Assembly (NCBI GenBank): GCA_013288075.1
Contig: JABDCQ010000012.1
Span: 1-41,514, forward strand
Length of the DNA: 41,514 nt
Source: Chlamydiota bacterium
GTDB lineage: Bacteria; Chlamydiota; Chlamydiia; Chlamydiales; Rhabdochlamydiaceae
Direction of reading: 5' to 3'
In this document: in pieces, positions 8,022 through 17,211 of the stretch
Layout of the letters: every line of letters starts with the position of its first letter
Position numbering within the stretch: the stretch's first letter is position 1
Translations under genes and position numbers: made by a program
The notes under the pieces: model-generated
Databases searched by the model: none
What the model saw: the letters and a program-made list of their open reading frames with translations, nothing else
Told to the model about the DNA's origin: nothing

Positions 8022-10053
8022 AAAGAAAATTCTTATTACATCTGCCCTGCCTTATGCCAATGGACCGCTTCATTTTGGTCACATTGCGGGGGCTTATTTG
8101 CCAGCTGATTGCTATGCAAGATTTCAGCGTTTAAAAGGGCATGATGTACTCTATATTTGCGGATCCGATGAACATGGGGTTGCCATCACTCTAAGCGCTG
8201 ATATAGCAAAAAGAGCGCCTAAAGAGCATGTGGATATTTTTCATGCCCAGATAAAAGGTTTTTTTGAGCAGTTGAATTTTCATTTCGATCATTATTCGAG
8301 AACAACATGGGAAGGTCATGTTGCCACCACGCAAGAATTCTTTAAAGATCTTTTAGAAAACGGCTATATAGAAGAAAGAGTCACAGAGCAGCTTTTTTCA
8401 GAGCAAGATAAACGGTTTTTAGCCGATCGCTATGTTGTAGGTACTTGCCCTAAATGTCACTTCCCCCAAGCAAGAGGGGATGAGTGCGGCAAATGCGGCG
8501 CTAGTTTCGAAGCAACCGATTTGCTCTCTCCCAGATCAAAACTAACAAGTGCCCCCTTAGTTTTAAAGCCTACTAAGCACTGGTTTTTACGCTTTGACCT
8601 CTTTAAAGATAAATTAAAAGAGTGGATCGATAAAAAAGAGTGGAAGGCAAACGTTTTAAATTTTGCGAAAAGTTATATCGATGATCTGCGCCCGCGCGCA
8701 ATCACCCGCGATTCTGATTGGGGAATCCCGGTTCCGCTTGAATCTGCCAAAGGAAAAGTCTTTTATGTCTGGTTTGATGCTCCTATAGGCTACATTTCAG
8801 CCACAAGAGAATGGGCAGAAAAAAAAGGCACACCAGATGCCTGGAAAGATTACTGGTGTGATGACCAAACAAAATATGTCCAATTCATAGGAAAAGACAA
8901 TATTCCTTTCCACGCCGTCTTTTTCCCTGCAATGATTATGGGCCAAAATCAGCCTTATAAACTTGTTGATGAGCTTCCTGCAAACGAATTCTATAATCTA
9001 GAAGGCAGACAGTTTAGCAAGTCAGAAGGATGGTACATCGATCTAGAGAAGTTCTTTAAGAAGTTTAGCGTCGATCAAGCGCGCTATGCAATAGCTGCAA
9101 ATGCCCCCGAATCACAAGACGCTGAATTTACCTGGAAAGACTTCCAGATGCGCTGCAATAGCGAGCTTTTAGGCAAGCTTGGCAATTTAGTAAACCGCGT
9201 TCTTGTTTTTGCTTCTCAGCACTGCCAAGCCAAAATTCCAGGCGATTTTAAACTCGATGATCAAGATGCTGCGTTTCTCTTAGAAATCAAACAAGTGGTT
9301 CAAGAAATTGAAAAAGCTTTTGAAGGCTTCCATTTAAGAAAAGCCTGCCAGCTCATTATGGAGCTTGCCCAGTGTGGAAATGTGTACTTCAATGCCAAAA
9401 AACCATGGGCTTTAGCTAAAAATCCCGAGACCTTGGCTCAAATGCGCGCAGCTGTTTTTTGCTGCCTTGAGTGCATTAAGTGTCTTGCCATTGTAAGCTC
9501 ACCTGTAATCCCTGAAACTGCCCAAAAAATGTGGCATCTTCTTGGATATAAAACACAATTAATAAACGGTACCTGGGATGATCTGATTTCCACCCCCCTA
9601 GATTCCCATCAGAATCTACCCCCTCCAGCCATTCTTTTTTCTAAAATAGAGGACGAAATGATAGAACAAGAAATGAAAGACCTAAATAAACTAGCAGAAG
9701 AGAAAAATGCTCCGGCAGTCGTTTTAAAAGAGCAAATCTCTATAGACGACGCTAAAAAGCTAGACCTTCGCGTTGCTGAAATCTTAAGCGCTGAAAGAGT
9801 GCCCAAAAGCAAAAAACTCCTAAAGCTTTCTATGGACCTAGGTTTTGAGAAAAGAACCGTCGTAGCAGGAATAGGCGATAAAATCGAAGCCCTTGAAACC
9901 CTCATCGGCAAGCGCGTCATCATCGTCGCCAACCTAAAACCCGCAACCCTTATGGGGATCGAAAGCCAAGGCATGCTCCTAGCAACGGAAAGCGACGGTA
10001 AAATCATTCTTCCCGACCTAAGCGCCGCTGCCCTCGGCTCCTCCGTTAGCTAA
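8014..10053 (+). CDS. metG: methionyl-tRNA synthetase with C-terminal tRNA-binding domain
   Basis: Charges initiator and elongator tRNA-Met. The HIGH-type motif is HFGH at 20-23, the zinc knuckle CPKC...CGKC lies near 145-163, and the KMSKS-type loop is FSKS near 334. From about residue 570 there is an OB-fold tRNA-binding domain of the EMAPII/Trbp111 type (LDLRVAEILSAERVPKSKKLLKL...GIESQGMLLA), which makes the protein dimeric in other bacteria. The start appears to be TTG at 8014, overlapping the omega-like gene by 8 nt: the HIGH region begins only 20 codons later and no ATG lies between. As I recall, Chlamydia MetG is shorter (~550) and lacks this C-terminal domain. Confidence 0.95.
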   Translation: MNKKKILITSALPYANGPLHFGHIAGAYLPADCYARFQRLKGHDVLYICGSDEHGVAITLSADIAKRAPKEHVDIFHAQIKGFFEQLNFHFDHYSRTTWEGHVATTQEFFKDLLENGYIEERVTEQLFSEQDKRFLADRYVVGTCPKCHFPQARGDECGKCGASFEATDLLSPRSKLTSAPLVLKPTKHWFLRFDLFKDKLKEWIDKKEWKANVLNFAKSYIDDLRPRAITRDSDWGIPVPLESAKGKVFYVWFDAPIGYISATREWAEKKGTPDAWKDYWCDDQTKYVQFIGKDNIPFHAVFFPAMIMGQNQPYKLVDELPANEFYNLEGRQFSKSEGWYIDLEKFFKKFSVDQARYAIAANAPESQDAEFTWKDFQMRCNSELLGKLGNLVNRVLVFASQHCQAKIPGDFKLDDQDAAFLLEIKQVVQEIEKAFEGFHLRKACQLIMELAQCGNVYFNAKKPWALAKNPETLAQMRAAVFCCLECIKCLAIVSSPVIPETAQKMWHLLGYKTQLINGTWDDLISTPLDSHQNLPPPAILFSKIEDEMIEQEMKDLNKLAEEKNAPAVVLKEQISIDDAKKLDLRVAEILSAERVPKSKKLLKLSMDLGFEKRTVVAGIGDKIEALETLIGKRVIIVANLKPATLMGIESQGMLLATESDGKIILPDLSAAALGSSVS

Positions 10054-10090
10054 TAATTCAGTAGTTTCACTAGTATAAGGCTTTGTTATT

Positions 10091-10858
10091 ATGAATTTAT
10101 TGTTTCGAAATATTGTTGCTTGTTGTTTATTTATATTTTTAGTTCAGGTTCCTACTAAGCTTTTGGGACTTGAGATGAAATATTGCTCTATTAGAGATAC
10201 AGTAAAACATGAAGCCAATCAGAAGCTTCTAGAAGCTGTTTTAGAGAAGGAACTTGCTAATCTAGATTCCAGCATGACTCTTGCTGATCAAGCTAATTAT
10301 CTAAGCACAAGAATTACAAAGATTGCGAGCACCCTATTAAAGCAAGGATTTTTAGCCGACGCTTATGAGATACCAAAATCTGATCGGAACTCGATCCTAT
10401 CTTTTAATTGCTTTGCTTTGTGGGAAGGAGAAAGAAATACAAAGGGACCAATCCCTCTTACTTTTTTCGTTTATATTTGGCCATCAGAAAAAGTAGCATT
10501 AAAACATAATTCTTCTAACCCTCTTAATTGCCACTATGCTTCCACTATTCATAGCCATCCCATACCCTGTTCTTTCGCTGTGTTGCAAGGAGCTCTTATT
10601 CAAAAAAATTACGAATGTATTGGATCAGATCAGGTGGCTAAAAGTGTTCGCCTTATCGAGGAAGAAATATTTCGAAAGGGAGAAGGGCATGTCGATAATT
10701 TGACAAAACCATGTATCCATCAATTATATAACAAGGAGCTCGGTTCAAAAATTTGCTTATCACTACACGCCTATGGATTATCATCGGAAGAAAAAGTTAT
10801 GACATGTTTTACAGAAACTCTCTCTGATTGTACATACAATCATGTAATTTTTAAATAA
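10091..10858 (+). CDS. exported cysteine-dioxygenase-like cupin
   Basis: 255 residues with a hydrophobic N-terminal segment (about 5-26) that looks like a signal peptide or anchor. Two stretches match cysteine dioxygenase (CDO). THISH-type HSHP (H154, H156) followed by CSFAVLQGAL matches the CDO metal site and the LLQG turn. PCIHQLYNKE (H210) matches the third iron ligand region, and CLSLHAYG (S224, H226, Y228) reproduces the CDO Ser-x-His-x-Tyr catalytic triad. CDO adds O2 to a thiol to give a sulfinate. Export is unusual, as known bacterial CDOs are cytosolic. The substrate is unknown; other thiol dioxygenases of the same cupin group are possible. The DJ-1-like gene follows by 9 nt, suggesting an operon for thiol or oxidative stress. 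Confidence 0.7.
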   Translation: MNLLFRNIVACCLFIFLVQVPTKLLGLEMKYCSIRDTVKHEANQKLLEAVLEKELANLDSSMTLADQANYLSTRITKIASTLLKQGFLADAYEIPKSDRNSILSFNCFALWEGERNTKGPIPLTFFVYIWPSEKVALKHNSSNPLNCHYASTIHSHPIPCSFAVLQGALIQKNYECIGSDQVAKSVRLIEEEIFRKGEGHVDNLTKPCIHQLYNKELGSKICLSLHAYGLSSEEKVMTCFTETLSDCTYNHVIFK

Positions 10859-10867
10859 AGAGGCAAT

Positions 10868-11431
10868 ATGACTATATCAACTTGGTTACTTGGGGCTAAG
10901 ATAGCTCTCATAGCAGCAACGGGCGTTGAACAAATGGAGTTGGAAGGACCAAAAAAGAGCTTGGAAGAAGCGGGAGCGATCGTTTTTATTGTTTCTCCTG
11001 AAGAAGGTAAAATTCGCGGGTGGGATTGTTATGCTTTGCAACCAAGAGATGAATTCAATGTAGATGTACTTTTAAAAAATGCCTCCGCAGAAGATTTTGA
11101 TGCTCTTGTCATTCCGGGAGGTATGTTTATAGACGACATACGACTTGCTGAGAATGCGAGTGCCTTTGTTTTAGGTTTTAAGGATAAACCGATAGCTTCT
11201 ATATGCCATGGCCAGCAGTTACTTATCGACCCAGGATTTTTAAAAGACAAAACTGTTACATCTTATCCAGGGATTGCAATTGATATTGTTAATGCAGGCG
11301 GACATTGGGTTGATCAAGAAGTTGTGCGTGACGGACTTTTGTTAACAGGCCGAAAGCGCTCTGATACAGAGGCTTTTGATAAAGCGTTAGTTGAGTTCTT
11401 GAAAGAGCACAAGGACAAAAATCCATTATAA
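10868..11431 (+). CDS. DJ-1/PfpI-family protein
   Basis: Flavodoxin-like DJ-1/PfpI protein of 187 residues, in a family containing glyoxalase III/deglycase-type enzymes, proteases and stress chaperones. The nucleophile elbow is SICHGQ with C113 and H114, and the partner glutamate is in GVEQMELEGP near residue 21, matching the GxEExE pattern of PfpI/YhbO members. ALVIPGGM precedes the nucleophile as expected. Unlike its neighbour it has no clear signal peptide. AGAGG lies upstream of the ATG, 9 nt after the dioxygenase-like gene, so the two are probably co-transcribed. Confidence 0.85.
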   Translation: MTISTWLLGAKIALIAATGVEQMELEGPKKSLEEAGAIVFIVSPEEGKIRGWDCYALQPRDEFNVDVLLKNASAEDFDALVIPGGMFIDDIRLAENASAFVLGFKDKPIASICHGQQLLIDPGFLKDKTVTSYPGIAIDIVNAGGHWVDQEVVRDGLLLTGRKRSDTEAFDKALVEFLKEHKDKNPL

Positions 11432-11470
11432 AAAAACTAAGCTAAGGAGAGTTATAAGAAACAAAAGTAC

Positions 11471-11722
11471 GAGCAAACTCTTTGTCCCATTAGGGACAGC
11501 GGTACGTAGCCAGGGCGTGACGAAGGAACCCCTGGAAAACGTGAACAACAAAATCGCACTCCATCGGAGTGCAGGATAGCAAAAAGAACCTAAAAATCTT
11601 GTTTTCTAAGTCCAAGATTCCAGCACTCCTAAGGAGTGCATTTTTAGATTCATTTTATCCAGGGGTTCCTTCGTCACCCCTGGCTACGTACCACTGTCCC
11701 TAATGGGACAAAGAGTTTGCTC
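11471..11722. repeat. 252-bp nested inverted repeat (REP/MITE-like)
   Basis: The outer arms 11471-11536 and 11658-11722 are reverse complements over 65-66 nt with about two differences. Each arm can also fold on itself: TGTCCC-ATTA-GGGACA near its outer end, and CCAGGG...CCCCTGG near its inner end. Between the arms lie two more hairpins, GCACTCC...GGAGTGC at 11556-11572 and GCACTCCT-A-AGGAGTGC at 11623-11639. No ORF is inside. It fills most of the 490-bp gap between the DJ-1 gene and the amine oxidase; the rest (11723-11921) shows only a possible promoter. Confidence 0.9.
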
Positions 11723-11859
11723 AACCTTGGCGTTGATTCAGAAAAAAACATAAAAATCTGTCCGACCTTCTTAACTTTCCTTGATCTTTACCATTTTCCC
11801 TTGCGTGGTTAGCCAATGGAAAAAAGCCAAGAAGATAAGATCATCTCCGCATTTCTAAA

Positions 11860-11887
11860 TTGAAAGAATTCGTAGATCTAGTATCGT
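11860..11887 (+). promoter_or_regulatory. weak candidate promoter for the amine oxidase gene
   Basis: TTGAAA (11860-11865) and TATCGT (11882-11887) are 16 nt apart, about 35 bp before the ATG. Both boxes are imperfect, so this is only a plausible site in an otherwise featureless stretch. Confidence 0.3.
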
Positions 11888-11921
11888 TATCCAAAACGCG
11901 CGTATTTTAAGGAAAACGATC

Positions 11922-13373
11922 ATGAAACTATCCCCCTTCTTCACAACAATGGCATTTTTGGTTTTGACCAAAATCGCTGTCTGCCAGTCCAATACATTTG
12001 ATCCAAACCGAATTATCGAATTCACGAATGCCTTTATTTTAGAGGAGGCAGCAATTATACAGACCGCGTTTAATAAACCTGTCGTGGAATTTCATGAGGC
12101 GATTGTGATTGGAGCGGGCATATCCGGCCTTCAGGCAGCAACGGTTTTAAAAAATGGAAATGTTGATGTGAAAATTTTAGAAGCTAGACCTAGAATCGGC
12201 GGCAGAATTGTTACCGCAACTATGGATGGCGCCTATGCTGATTTAGGTGCTTCTTGGCTGCATAATACTCCGGCTAATCCATTAGCATTTTTGGCAAATA
12301 ATTTAGGTATTCCCTTGATACCAACGCCTGTTACGCCAACCGATTATGCTATATTTAATAATGGAACTAAAGTTAGTCAGACTGATATAAACACTCTATT
12401 TTTTTATTCACCAGATCTAACTACCTCATTAGTGAATCGCCAATATGTTAGTTGTGGATCGCTTGAAAATGCAATTAATTGTTTTGTACTAAATACAATA
12501 CCATCACCGTTGATTCCTTACGCAATGTATTCTTATAATTTTGATCTCGCTGCTTGGTTTGCTGCCAACACAAATGGTATTTCGGCAACTGTTGCCCCAA
12601 GCTATCTTCCTTTGCACCATGATGCTTTGCCTTCCATTGGATATACCAATTTTATTGATGAAATTTTCGATGTTAATTCATTGGATATTAGATTGAACTC
12701 TGTAGTAGATAAAATTGATTATACTAAAGATTATGTTATTATTAATACAAAGGATGGTAGGACATTTGTCACAAAGTATTTAGTTATTACAGTGCCGATT
12801 GGAGTTTTAAAAGAAAATTCGATTCAATTTGTTCCAAGTTTGCCGACAAATATTCAGACTGCAATACAAAACATGGGAAATGGATTAATGAACAAAGTAT
12901 ATATGCAGTTTGATCAAATTTTTTGGGACAATAGTTTAGCATTTAGTTTGCTTTACACAGCAAATCCATTAGTTAATTATTATATGATATTTAATTTTGG
13001 TAGGTATGTGAATAAACCGATTTTACTTACATTTTCTATTGGAGAATTTGCTGCGTTATTAGAAAAAATGTCAGACAGTGAAATCATAGATAGCGTAATG
13101 AATCAAATCCGTTTAATTTATCCGACAGCCCCAGATCCTATAGAGACAATTATTACAAGATGGGGGCAAGATGAATTTTCTAAGGGTGCCTATTCCTATC
13201 CTTCCCTTAATACGACTTTTCAAGATTATACCAATTTAATGACGCCCGTGCAAAATAGATTGTTTTTCGCAGGAGAGGCTGTGAATATAAATATAAATGG
13301 TTCAGCAGATGCAGCTTATATATCTGGAGAAAATGCAGCAACGCAAATTTTAAACATTATTCATTCGCGCTAA
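11922..13373 (+). CDS. exported flavin amine oxidase (polyamine/monoamine oxidase type)
   Basis: FAD-dependent oxidase that would release aldehyde, H2O2 and amine or ammonia from an amine or polyamine. An N-terminal signal peptide-like segment (1-21, ending AVCQS) is followed by the FAD-binding GAGISG (64-69), ILEARPRIGGRI (about 86-97) and LGASWLH, and by the C-terminal RWGQDEFSKGAYSYPS and RLFFAGEAV typical of the amine oxidase fold. The 483 residues are full length. The coding sequence is visibly AT-rich in its second half compared with the translation cluster, hinting at later acquisition. It stands alone: the next genes run the other way. The substrate cannot be told from sequence. Confidence 0.9.
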   Translation: MKLSPFFTTMAFLVLTKIAVCQSNTFDPNRIIEFTNAFILEEAAIIQTAFNKPVVEFHEAIVIGAGISGLQAATVLKNGNVDVKILEARPRIGGRIVTATMDGAYADLGASWLHNTPANPLAFLANNLGIPLIPTPVTPTDYAIFNNGTKVSQTDINTLFFYSPDLTTSLVNRQYVSCGSLENAINCFVLNTIPSPLIPYAMYSYNFDLAAWFAANTNGISATVAPSYLPLHHDALPSIGYTNFIDEIFDVNSLDIRLNSVVDKIDYTKDYVIINTKDGRTFVTKYLVITVPIGVLKENSIQFVPSLPTNIQTAIQNMGNGLMNKVYMQFDQIFWDNSLAFSLLYTANPLVNYYMIFNFGRYVNKPILLTFSIGEFAALLEKMSDSEIIDSVMNQIRLIYPTAPDPIETIITRWGQDEFSKGAYSYPSLNTTFQDYTNLMTPVQNRLFFAGEAVNININGSADAAYISGENAATQILNIIHSR

Positions 13374-13385
13374 AACCAGTTGCAT

Positions 13386-13401
13386 AAAAAAGGAGGCTCC
13401 T
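13386..13401 (-). terminator. short terminator-like hairpin after the Bat operon
   Basis: On the minus strand AGGAG-C-CTCCT is followed by a run of T, just past the stop of the last Bat-operon gene. It lies between two convergent genes, but the stem is only 5 bp. Confidence 0.35.
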
Positions 13402-13409
13402 CTCTTATT

Positions 13410-14543
13410 TTATGTGGGGTTAAGGTCGGGGAGTTTTTCTTTTTTCTCTTTTTGAGCGGGTAAGGTAGGGGGTGTTATTGGCTTTTTGGGAGCTGCAGTC
13501 TCTTTTTTTTCTGGTTTTGGAGTGGGGGCTTCGCTTAAGTTAGCCATTTTTCTTTGTAAGGAGAATATCCAAAGAAGGGTAGCTATTAGAAAACATGCCA
13601 GAATCCCAATGATATAATAGAGTAAGAGAGAAGAGCGAGGAGAGGAGAGGGGCGTTTCTATAGCAGGAATTGGCGCTGTTTGCTGAGGAGGTGTTGCTCT
13701 AGCTTCTAGTGCGGGCAAAATTTGAAGTGCGTGCGCAGGAAGAGTAGCGGTTCTTTTTTCTTTTTTAACAGTGTCCCACCAGCTGATGGAAATTTCAGGC
13801 AATATGCACGTGCCATCCTTTTGGGGGATAATCGTATATTGATTTTTACGCGTGCTTTCAATGACACCTTCTAAAACTTTTTCTTGATCTTCTGGCTTAT
13901 CGGCATAAACTTTAAAGGCTGAGCTTTGTTCTTCTAAATGGGGAAGCTGGCTGGCTTTTAATCCTTCTGCTTTAATGAGGATAGTGCGGGAAAAAGGCTC
14001 TCCTACGCGTAGCGTTTGATTGTCTCTCCACTCTTCTTCCAAAGTAAGGGCTTTTGCTGGCAGCCAGGGTGATACTTCCGGGATTGCGGGCTGTATGTCG
14101 ATCTCAATCTCTTTTGTCATTAAAGTAAAAGGTTTTAGCTCATTGAAACCTTGCATCATAAAAAAGAGATTATTGTGCTCTTGTCCCTTTCTTCTTTGTG
14201 GTATTGCTCCTTGAATAGCTATAGGAGAAATTGTTAGAGATCCTGCTTTTAAAGGAGTGATAAGGTAAGAAAATTCAACAACATTAAGCAATATTCCATC
14301 GATGACCTTCTCTTCTAATTTGGGCTCCTCTAGAAGCTCTACAATAGCGTCTTCCACCTGGATTTTTTGTGTTTGGACATTATAAAGCGGCAATTTAGAG
14401 CTAAGATACGCTCTATAGGTAAAAGGTTCATTTTTGTAGGGAGAAAGGTTGCTAACACTAGCACTAAATTCGGCTGCAAGGGCAGCAGAAATGATGCTTA
14501 CAAATAATGTGGATAAGGGAATAAAAAAAGATTTTTTTACCAT
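13410..14543 (-). CDS. BatD-like aerotolerance protein
   Basis: 377 residues: a signal peptide-like start (about 1-23), a long extracytoplasmic beta-rich region with the BatD-type PYKNEPFTYRAYL and RVGEPFSRTILI phrases (lists of Ig-like beta domains), a transmembrane helix near 310-330 (LLLYYIIGILACFLIATLLW), then a Lys/Pro-rich cytoplasmic tail. BatD proteins are encoded with MoxR ATPases and von Willebrand factor A (VWA) proteins. Their biochemical role is unknown; loss affects oxygen tolerance or cell-envelope stress in Bacteroides and other bacteria. It overlaps the upstream VWA-TPR gene by 7 nt and is the last gene of the operon. Confidence 0.8.
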   Translation of the reverse strand: MVKKSFFIPLSTLFVSIISAALAAEFSASVSNLSPYKNEPFTYRAYLSSKLPLYNVQTQKIQVEDAIVELLEEPKLEEKVIDGILLNVVEFSYLITPLKAGSLTISPIAIQGAIPQRRKGQEHNNLFFMMQGFNELKPFTLMTKEIEIDIQPAIPEVSPWLPAKALTLEEEWRDNQTLRVGEPFSRTILIKAEGLKASQLPHLEEQSSAFKVYADKPEDQEKVLEGVIESTRKNQYTIIPQKDGTCILPEISISWWDTVKKEKRTATLPAHALQILPALEARATPPQQTAPIPAIETPLSSPRSSLLLYYIIGILACFLIATLLWIFSLQRKMANLSEAPTPKPEKKETAAPKKPITPPTLPAQKEKKEKLPDLNPT

Positions 14544-16207
14544 GGGTCAACATCCTCTTTGGTACCATTTTTCTTAGATTCGAGATAGAATTTTTTCTTT
14601 AAGAATGACTTGGGGGTATTTTTAATCTGATTAAGCCAAAGATCGGCATCTAGATCTTCCTCTGAACGAGGCGGCAGCTTTTCTTTTTCTTGCTGAGGAG
14701 GAGGCCTCTCTTCTTCGGGCTCTTTTGTTTCCTCTTCATTTTTGGGCGATTCTTTTTCTTGAGTATCGTCTGCCTTTTTTTCTTCTTCCGATTGCTTTTC
14801 TGTATCTTGCTTTTGAGGGCCGCCCTCGTTTTGCCCTTTTTGCTGCTTTTGATCTTTGAGGATGCTTTTGATTAGTTGGCAATTGTCTTCAGCTTCCATA
14901 TGATCTGGCCATTTTTCGAGTACATCTTCGTAAGCTTTAATAGCCTCTTGGAGCTTATTTTGTTTTGCAAGAGCATTACCCAAATTGTAAGCTGCGCTAG
15001 AAGCAACTTCTTTTCGCTTTGATTGCCTGAACATCTCTTCAGCAGCTTTATAATCGCCCATGCGATAGTAGGCAACTCCCTTTCTATAAGGATCTTGGAA
15101 GGCATCACTAGCGGCCTCGTAATCTTCTCTTTCGTACGCCTGATTAGCTTTTTGTTCTCTATTGTAGAAATAGCTTGGAAGAGATGCTTCTGCAGAAGTA
15201 GGGAGGAGGAAAAGAAGGAGGGAGAAAATGTATCCTCTTCGATACCAAAAAAGAAAGAAAGGAATTGCAGGCAGAAGAAACAGATAAAAGTGCTCTTGCC
15301 AGAAACGCTGCTTTTTATGCGTCTTTTCTTGGAGCTCGCTCTTTTTTTCTAGATCTTCAAAGATAAGCGCTATCTGCTCTCCATGCCCTGCATCAAAATA
15401 ACGCCCTTGTCCAATGCTGCTGATTTCTGAGAACTTCTCTTTTTCTAACTTCGATACGATCGGAATTTCGTTTTTTTTGATTTTTAGAGGAGCGCCTTCC
15501 AAGGTACCAACGCCTATGGTATAAAGAATGATTCCTTTTTCTCCTAGGCTTTTAGCTCTCTGGATAGCGCTTGGATCATCAAAGCCTCCATCGCTAATCA
15601 CGACAATTGCGTCATTATTGCCCGCCTCATTTTCTAGCATTTTTTCTGCCATCTGAAGAGCAGGTGTTAGCTTACTTCCTTGGACATAGATAAGATCGGT
15701 ATCTAAAGAAGGAAGAAGATGACGAATCGTTTCTTTATCTTCTGTCATGGGTACAATCATATGAGGATCTGCAGCAAAAGCGATAAGCCCGATTTTAACT
15801 CCTTTGGACATGTTAAGAAGGTCCTCGATTTTTTGCTTGGCCCTCCCTAATCTTGAAGGGCTAATATCTTTAGCATTCATCGATTCAGAAAGATCGAGGA
15901 GAATTACCAAATTTTGATCGCGTGTAAAAGTGGGGCTTTCGCGAAAATCAAAGCGGGGGCCAGCTATTGCAATGACAAGGCAGCTCCAGACAAGCGACCA
16001 GAGTAGCAAGTGAATCCCCACTTTTTTTTTCTTGGCTTCGCCTCCTATAAGAAGATAGGGAAGTAGATGTTTATCGATAAACTTTTCTAGCTGATGGGCG
16101 CTTTTTTGTCTCTGATAATAAAGAAAAAAAAGTCCGGCGATTAGGGGAATGACAAGCAGCATCCAAAGCCAAAGAGGATGGGCAAAATGGAAGTGACTAA
16201 AATCCAT
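14537..16207 (-). CDS. VWA-TPR membrane protein (BatB-BatC fusion)
   Basis: 556 residues that combine two Bat components. The N-terminal half has two membrane helices (about 12-32 and 65-83) and a VWA domain with the metal-site motif DLSES (105-109) and VVISDGGFDD. A further hydrophobic pair lies near 310-345. The C-terminal half holds TPR repeats (about 350-445, e.g. AAYNLGNALAKQNKLQEAI) and then a very charged Glu/Lys/Gln-rich stretch (about 450-525). In other genomes the VWA part (BatB) and TPR part (BatC) are often separate genes. It overlaps the upstream VWA gene by 11 nt. Confidence 0.85.
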   Translation of the reverse strand: MDFSHFHFAHPLWLWMLLVIPLIAGLFFLYYQRQKSAHQLEKFIDKHLLPYLLIGGEAKKKKVGIHLLLWSLVWSCLVIAIAGPRFDFRESPTFTRDQNLVILLDLSESMNAKDISPSRLGRAKQKIEDLLNMSKGVKIGLIAFAADPHMIVPMTEDKETIRHLLPSLDTDLIYVQGSKLTPALQMAEKMLENEAGNNDAIVVISDGGFDDPSAIQRAKSLGEKGIILYTIGVGTLEGAPLKIKKNEIPIVSKLEKEKFSEISSIGQGRYFDAGHGEQIALIFEDLEKKSELQEKTHKKQRFWQEHFYLFLLPAIPFFLFWYRRGYIFSLLLFLLPTSAEASLPSYFYNREQKANQAYEREDYEAASDAFQDPYRKGVAYYRMGDYKAAEEMFRQSKRKEVASSAAYNLGNALAKQNKLQEAIKAYEDVLEKWPDHMEAEDNCQLIKSILKDQKQQKGQNEGGPQKQDTEKQSEEEKKADDTQEKESPKNEEETKEPEEERPPPQQEKEKLPPRSEEDLDADLWLNQIKNTPKSFLKKKFYLESKKNGTKEDVDPW

Positions 16208-17210
16208 AGCGCTCTCTCCTATTTAATAACTGAATCAGGGTAAGAAGTAGCAAGACAAGTAAAGAAAGGCTTAAAGGGTATTGATAAAGCGGCTCGCGAA
16301 TAAGAAATAGCGTTTCATTCGCCTCGCTCTTTTCAAGCTCACCAATTTTAGCATAAATGTAGCTGAGCATTTTGGGGTTTGTTGCCGAAAAATATTTTCC
16401 TCCGGTTTCTTTAGCTATCTCTTTTAATAATTCTTCATCCATAGGCACCTCGGCCATGCCGTAGCCTCCAAGCTGATTAGGAAAAGGAACTAAGCCCTTT
16501 TTGCCTATGCCAATAGTGTAGATGCGTATGCCGTATTGCTTAGCTAGCTTGGCAGCTTTCAAAGGAGGAATGCTGCTTGCGTTATCTTCCCCATCGGTTA
16601 ATAGGATAAGCACGCGCGAACCTGTTGGCCTTTCTCTGAGCGTTCGCACTCCTAATCCAATAGCATCTCCAATGGCAGTTGCAAGGCCTGCCATTCCTGG
16701 AGTAGCATCATTTAGCATGCTGCAGACAGAAGCTGTATCTAAGGTGAGAGGCACATTTAAATAGGCATTTTGCCCAAAAAGAATTAGACCTAGCCGATCT
16801 CCTTGCCGCCCTTTAATGAAATTACTAATCACTTCTTTAGTGACATCTAAACGGCTTACTGCTTTCGCAGGGGTTGAAAAATCGAGCGCTTGCATAGAGC
16901 CAGAAATGTCAACGGCTAGCATAAGATCATATCCTTTATTTTTGGTTTGCTTAAATTGATCCACATTTTCAGGCTGCATAAGAGCCATGATAAGCAATAT
17001 CCAAGATAGGGAGAGAAGACCGAAGAAGGTGAAATTGCTTCTTTTCTTGGCTGCTAGCGGATTTGGAAAGATATTTTTCAACCTATCTACTGCAGGAAAG
17101 TGGATCTCTGCTGTTTTATCTTTTTCTTTTGGCAAGGTAGGTAGCAGGAAGCGAAGAATGAAGGGCAAGGGAAGAAGGAGTAAAAACCAAGGAGAATGAA
17201 AATGGAACAT
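16197..17210 (-). CDS. VWA-domain membrane protein, BatA-like
   Basis: 337 residues with membrane helices near 8-25 and 60-78, a VWA domain carrying the MIDAS motif DISGS (101-105) and LLTDGEDN, and a final helix near 310-328. In Bat systems two such membrane-anchored VWA proteins interact, with metal-dependent binding through the MIDAS site. The stop lies inside the start of the VWA-TPR gene and the start follows the DUF4381 gene by 1 nt, so this is tightly packed polycistronic DNA. Confidence 0.88.
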   Translation of the reverse strand: MFHFHSPWFLLLLPLPFILRFLLPTLPKEKDKTAEIHFPAVDRLKNIFPNPLAAKKRSNFTFFGLLSLSWILLIMALMQPENVDQFKQTKNKGYDLMLAVDISGSMQALDFSTPAKAVSRLDVTKEVISNFIKGRQGDRLGLILFGQNAYLNVPLTLDTASVCSMLNDATPGMAGLATAIGDAIGLGVRTLRERPTGSRVLILLTDGEDNASSIPPLKAAKLAKQYGIRIYTIGIGKKGLVPFPNQLGGYGMAEVPMDEELLKEIAKETGGKYFSATNPKMLSYIYAKIGELEKSEANETLFLIREPLYQYPLSLSLLVLLLLTLIQLLNRRERYGF

Positions 17211-17211
17211 A

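Noticed and set aside
14690-15352. Plus-strand Phe/Leu-rich frames inside the VWA-TPR gene
   Set aside because: They are antisense of Glu/Lys-rich coding sequence, which always yields hydrophobic frames.
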